This document shows positions 6,181 through 8,333 of a stretch of 8,333 nt of DNA, piece after piece. Under the pieces are notes generated by a model. That model worked only from the letters and a program-made list of their open reading frames with translations. It did not search any database and was not told the DNA's origin. Made by a program: the position numbers and the translations under genes. How positions within the stretch are numbered: the first letter of the stretch is position 1; every line of letters starts with the position of its first letter. Origin of the DNA: an uncultured Clostridia bacterium (lineage in GTDB: Bacteria > Bacillota_A > Clostridia > Peptostreptococcales > Anaerovoracaceae). The stretch is from positions 1-8,333 of the forward strand of contig CAMPCK010000034.1 of assembly GCA_946645735.1 (NCBI GenBank), in the 5' to 3' direction.

Positions 6181-7722
6181 ATGATATCATTCAAAAAAAC
6201 AAAAAAACCATTAAAAACTTTACTAGCTGCGGTGCTCATTATCACCGTGTTTTTTGCGTTTACGGCATGCGGGGGGAGCAAATATGCCGACGTAAAGATC
6301 GACGCAGCCAAAATGGCCAATGGGCTTATCAGTGAAATCGATTTTGAAAGCAATCTTCAGCAGGTAGGAAATGACAATATTACCACTTTCATTCCCATGG
6401 AGGGTTATGAAAGCGGATATATGTTCATGGGAGAAGGAAGCCACGCTGACAGCTTCGGCGTATTCGTATTCACGGATGAAAAGGCTGCCAAGGACGGAGA
6501 GAAGGCAGTAAATGAATACCTGAAGGAGCTTGAAGACTCTTTCTCAAAATATATACCTGAAGAGGCGGACAAGGTTAAAGAGCATTCTCTTGTCATAAGA
6601 GAAGGAAGAAACCTTGTTTTCACAGTATCTCCCGATGAAGAAGCCTGTGAGGAAGTCATCATGAGGATATTTGAAGAGGAGGCAGCAGATCCTTCCAAGA
6701 TCGTTTCAGACGATGGCGAAGAAGGGGAAGAAGGCGAAGAAAACGCTTCCGAAGAGGTTACTGAAGCCAGCGACGGATCAGTGATCTCTGAAAACAATTA
6801 TCCCGTAATAGATACGGACAGCAAGCTCACATATTCAGGATACGTAGGACTTGTAGGAGACAGCGCCTATGAGTTATATACCTATGTTGACGGAGTGGCA
6901 GAGAACTATGCTGATGCCGTGAACTATACAGCAGATCAGCTTGATGGCAAATCCAAGGTGTATGATCTCATCGTGCCTCTCGCATCAGGTGTAACTCTTC
7001 CTGACAAGTACTTCTCCAAGATCCAGAGCTCGGACCAGATGAAGTCCCTGAACAATCTCTATGAGAAGTTAAACGATAAGGTAACACCGGTAAATATCTA
7101 TGACAACATGATGAAGCACAGGAATGAGTATATTTACTACAGGACTGACCATCACTGGACAAGTCTCGGAGCCTATTACGGCTATGAGACCTGGTGCAAT
7201 ACCAAGGGAATTCTTCCCATCAGCCTTGAAAGAAGACAGAAGGTCAATTACGGGGATTTCGTAGGAAGCCTCTATTATGACACCAAGGAGAGCATCCTTA
7301 AGAAGAACCCGGACAGCTTCGACGTATATATGCCTTTGAACGATGTCTATATCAGCGCCAAGGATTCAAACGGAAACAGCGTGAAGAAGGATGTCATTTC
7401 CGATTTCTCTGAAGCACCTGATTACGCAAAGTATGACTGCTTCATAGGCGGAGACAAGGCTCTTGTTACTATCGTTAACAATGATGCAATAGACGATTCC
7501 ACCTGCATGGTGATCAAGGAGTCCTTCGGCAATTCCATCGTTCCTTATCTCGCAGACCACTACAGCAAGGTATATGTATATGACTACAGATATACTTCCA
7601 AGAACCTTGTGGAAGAGGCAAAAGAGAAGGGCGTTGATGACGTTATCTTCATCAACAATATCGGCATGACCAGATCCTCGTATCTGGTTGGAAAACTCAG
7701 CACTGCCGTTAAGGGTAAGTGA
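6181..7722 (+). CDS. Lipoprotein fusing DUF4358 and a DHHW (AlgX/AlgJ-like SGNH) domain
   Basis: 513 residues. An N-terminal Lys-rich segment and hydrophobic helix end at a lipobox-like FTAC (Cys30), so the protein is probably lipid-anchored outside the cell after Lgt modification; Phe at -3 makes the lipobox imperfect. Residues about 35-165 resemble DUF4358, small extracytoplasmic domains of Clostridia. A low-complexity acidic linker (177-199) leads to the DHHW domain (about 216-510). That part contains LIVPLASGVTLPDKY, YRTDHHWTSLGAYYGYE (320-336) and IKESFGNSIVPYLADHYSKV (445-464). By analogy with AlgX/AlgJ, Asp323, His325 and Ser448 are the likely triad (GDS at 226-228 is a weaker nucleophile candidate), suggesting an acyl transferase or esterase acting on a cell-surface polymer. 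The substrate is unknown. DHHW proteins often sit with an MBOAT acyl-transfer gene; none is visible here. Confidence 0.85.
   Translation: MISFKKTKKPLKTLLAAVLIITVFFAFTACGGSKYADVKIDAAKMANGLISEIDFESNLQQVGNDNITTFIPMEGYESGYMFMGEGSHADSFGVFVFTDEKAAKDGEKAVNEYLKELEDSFSKYIPEEADKVKEHSLVIREGRNLVFTVSPDEEACEEVIMRIFEEEAADPSKIVSDDGEEGEEGEENASEEVTEASDGSVISENNYPVIDTDSKLTYSGYVGLVGDSAYELYTYVDGVAENYADAVNYTADQLDGKSKVYDLIVPLASGVTLPDKYFSKIQSSDQMKSLNNLYEKLNDKVTPVNIYDNMMKHRNEYIYYRTDHHWTSLGAYYGYETWCNTKGILPISLERRQKVNYGDFVGSLYYDTKESILKKNPDSFDVYMPLNDVYISAKDSNGNSVKKDVISDFSEAPDYAKYDCFIGGDKALVTIVNNDAIDDSTCMVIKESFGNSIVPYLADHYSKVYVYDYRYTSKNLVEEAKEKGVDDVIFINNIGMTRSSYLVGKLSTAVKGK
6715..6741 (+). repeat. In-frame GAAGGNGAA low-complexity repeat
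   Basis: Three near-identical 9-base units encode alternating Gly and Glu-Glu (GEEGEEGEE) in the linker between the DUF4358 and DHHW domains. Such tracts can change length by slippage in 9-base steps without shifting the frame, altering only the spacing of the two domains. Confidence 0.6.
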
Positions 7723-7775
7723 GTAATCCATAAAAGTGCTTTATAAAAAATCTTCAAAATTGTTCGAATTTCTTA

Positions 7776-7804
7776 TTGACAATCGGGAAGGTTTTTGATA
7801 ACAT
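7776..7804 (+). promoter_or_regulatory. Strong promoter of the tRNA cluster
   Basis: TTGACA (7776-7781, perfect -35) and TAACAT (7799-7804) are exactly 17 bases apart, with TG at 7796-7797 making an extended -10. Transcription should begin near 7811, about 27 bases before the first tRNA. No clear terminator separates it from the upstream gene (stop at 7722); 7723-7775 is A/T-rich with only a weak AAAG/CTTT repeat. Confidence 0.85.
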
Positions 7805-7810
7805 ATTTTG

Positions 7811-7830
7811 TGCAGTCCTCAAGGACAGCA
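7811..7830 (+). other. Stem-loop at the 5' end of the tRNA precursor
   Basis: TGCAGTCCTCAAGGACAGCA folds as TGC/GCA and GTCC/GGAC around an A-A mismatch with loop TCAA. It starts at the predicted transcription start and ends 7 bases before tRNA-Met, so the primary transcript would begin with a hairpin. A role in 5'-end protection or processing is inference. Confidence 0.55.
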
Positions 7831-7837
7831 CAGATAT

Positions 7838-7914
7838 GGCGGCGTGGCTCAGTTGGCTAGAGCACTCGGTTCATACCCGGGGTGTCACTGGTTCGAATCC
7901 AGTCGCCGCTACCA
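7838..7914 (+). tRNA. tRNA-Met (anticodon CAT), elongator type
   Basis: 77 bases including encoded CCA. The acceptor stem GGCGGCG pairs with CGCCGCT (one G-U at the end). Anticodon CAT is at 7872-7874 in loop TTCATAC with stem CTCGG/CCGGG. T arm is ACTGG-TTCGAAT-CCAGT. The paired 1-72 end and the lack of three G-C pairs in the anticodon stem argue against initiator tRNA. A lysidine-modified Ile tRNA cannot be fully ruled out from the anticodon, but the body resembles Bacillota elongator Met. Confidence 0.93.
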
Positions 7915-7922
7915 TTCATTTA

Positions 7923-7972
7923 TTGCTCATTCGTCGATGGCTTTTAGCATAAAGGTTCAAACGAATCAGCAA
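7923..7972 (+). repeat. Long imperfect hairpin in the Met-Val tRNA spacer
   Basis: TTGCT-C-ATTCGT (7923-7934) is complementary to ACGAAT-C-AGCAA (7961-7972): eleven pairs with one C-C mismatch around a 26-base loop. It fills most of the 61-base spacer between tRNA-Met and tRNA-Val. It has no T-tract, so it is not an intrinsic terminator. Possibly an RNase III or other processing site. Confidence 0.6.
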
Positions 7973-7975
7973 ATT

Positions 7976-8051
7976 GGGAGTTTAGCTCAGCTGGGAGAGC
8001 ATCTGCCTTACAAGCAGGGGGTCACAGGTTCGAGCCCTGTAACTCCCACCA
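7976..8051 (+). tRNA. tRNA-Val (anticodon TAC)
   Basis: 76 bases with encoded CCA. Acceptor stem GGGAGTT/AACTCCC is fully paired. Anticodon TAC at 8009-8011 sits exactly at position 34. T arm is ACAGG-TTCGAGC-CCTGT and the discriminator is A. It is separated from the next tRNA by only 4 bases. Confidence 0.96.
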
Positions 8052-8055
8052 ATTT

Positions 8056-8132
8056 GGCCAAGTAGTTCAGTTGGTTAGAATGCCAGCCTGTCACGCTGGA
8101 GGTCGTCGGTTCGAGCCCGATCTTGGTCGCCA
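8056..8132 (+). tRNA. tRNA-Asp (anticodon GTC)
   Basis: 77 bases with encoded CCA and G73, the identity discriminator of Asp tRNAs. The acceptor stem GGCCAAG pairs with CTTGGTC (one G-U). Anticodon GTC is at 8090-8092. The T arm is GTCGG-TTCGAGC-CCGAT with one G-U. Confidence 0.95.
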
Positions 8133-8140
8133 ATTTAAAT

Positions 8141-8184
8141 AAGACCGACATAGTCGTTCTTTATAGATGACCCGCATCTGCGGG
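8141..8184 (+). other. Two stem-loops in the Asp-His tRNA spacer
   Basis: The first (8141-8161) pairs AAGA/TCTT and CGAC/GTCG around an ATA loop with one C-T mismatch. The second (8171-8184) pairs CCCGC with GCGGG around ATCT. The first is followed by only a short T/A stretch, so termination is unlikely to be strong. With the leader and Met-Val hairpins they suggest structured processing sites in the precursor. Confidence 0.45.
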
Positions 8185-8192
8185 AGAAATAT

Positions 8193-8269
8193 GGTGGGTA
8201 TCGGCAAGCGGTTAAGCCATCGGGTTGTGGCTCCGATATGCGTGGGTTCGAATCCCACTACCCACCCCA
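8193..8269 (+). tRNA. tRNA-His (anticodon GTG)
   Basis: 77 bases with encoded CCA. The extra G at the 5' end (8193) faces C73 (8266), the G-1:C73 pair that marks His tRNAs. Acceptor stem is GTGGGTA/TACCCAC. Anticodon GTG at 8227-8229 lies in loop TTGTGGC. T arm is GTGGG-TTCGAAT-CCCAC. Confidence 0.96.
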
Positions 8270-8279
8270 TTTTCTTTAT

Positions 8280-8333
8280 TGGGGTATCGCCAAGCGGTAA
8301 GGCAACGGATTCTGATTCCGTCATGCGCAGGTT
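8280..8333 (+). tRNA. tRNA-Gln (anticodon CTG), truncated by the window edge
   Basis: The 5' part of a tRNA starting TGGGGTAT. The U at position 1 is typical of Gln tRNAs. The anticodon arm ACGGA-TTCTGAT-TCCGT has CTG at 8312-8314. The sequence ends inside the T arm, so the acceptor pairing and CCA cannot be checked. It lies 10 bases after tRNA-His. CTG is the less common of the two Gln anticodons in Bacillota; a TTG partner would be expected elsewhere. Confidence 0.88.

Noticed and set aside
7723..7775. Possible terminator after the DUF4358-DHHW gene
   Set aside because: Only a weak AAAG/CTTT repeat with a bulge is present, without a clear T-tract, so it does not support a terminator call.
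7808..8065. An 85-codon plus-strand open frame across the first tRNAs
   Set aside because: It runs through two well-folded tRNA genes; the reading (for example SLAQLGEHLPYKQGVTGSSP) is the usual false protein from tRNA-Val sequence.
8091..8324. A 77-codon minus-strand frame with VGFEPTHIGATT and GSNRRPPA
   Set aside because: These strings are the well-known mistranslation of antisense tRNA sequence, not a protein.

Overview
The window looks like chromosomal DNA of a Gram-positive anaerobe of the Clostridia type (Bacillota). The signs are a sortase-anchored multi-domain surface protein, a DUF4358/DHHW lipoprotein typical of Clostridia, strong GGAGG-type ribosome sites, and tRNA genes that all encode CCA. 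No genus can be named from the sequence alone.

Layout. (1) Positions 1-879 hold the 3' end of a small membrane-protein cluster on the plus strand. It contains a cut-off C-terminus and four short ORFs (60, 47, 136 and 32 codons), tightly spaced or overlapping, and the four complete ones carry good ribosome sites. Each is essentially one hydrophobic helix with a small tail. The style recalls the minor components of a Tad/Flp or pseudopilin apparatus, but no family is firmly recognised. (2) Positions 929-4150 encode a 1073-residue cell-wall-anchored surface protein: signal peptide, a thioester-domain-like head, four SpaA/Cna-B-type domains, a long unusual fifth domain holding four cysteines, a VaFE (Thr-Gln ester) domain and a VPKTS sorting signal. 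(3) A convergent minus-strand pair, lgt then ychF, reads toward the surface-protein gene and ends at an intrinsic terminator lying inside the last codons of that gene. (4) Divergent from lgt is a plus-strand lipoprotein that fuses DUF4358 to a DHHW (AlgX/AlgJ-like, SGNH-type) domain. (5) The right end is a tRNA cluster, Met-Val-Asp-His-Gln, the last cut by the window edge, behind a near-consensus promoter, with stem-loops in the leader and in the two long spacers.

How the genes relate. Most of the window concerns the cell envelope. Lgt attaches diacylglycerol to lipoproteins, and its divergent neighbour is itself a predicted lipoprotein. The membrane-peptide cluster and the anchored adhesin/pilin-like protein run in the same direction 49 bp apart and may form one surface-assembly locus, although no sortase lies in the window. 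YchF and the tRNA cluster are translation-linked housekeeping functions.

The most unusual points are: the thioester-like head with His where the Gln partner is expected; the cysteine-bearing fifth domain that seems to lack its isopeptide lysine; the terminator/coding overlap at 4127-4163; the 74-bp overlap at 781-854 that a single A would resolve; and the DUF4358-DHHW fusion with no MBOAT partner in view. I found no CRISPR array, insertion sequence or clearly new defence system.
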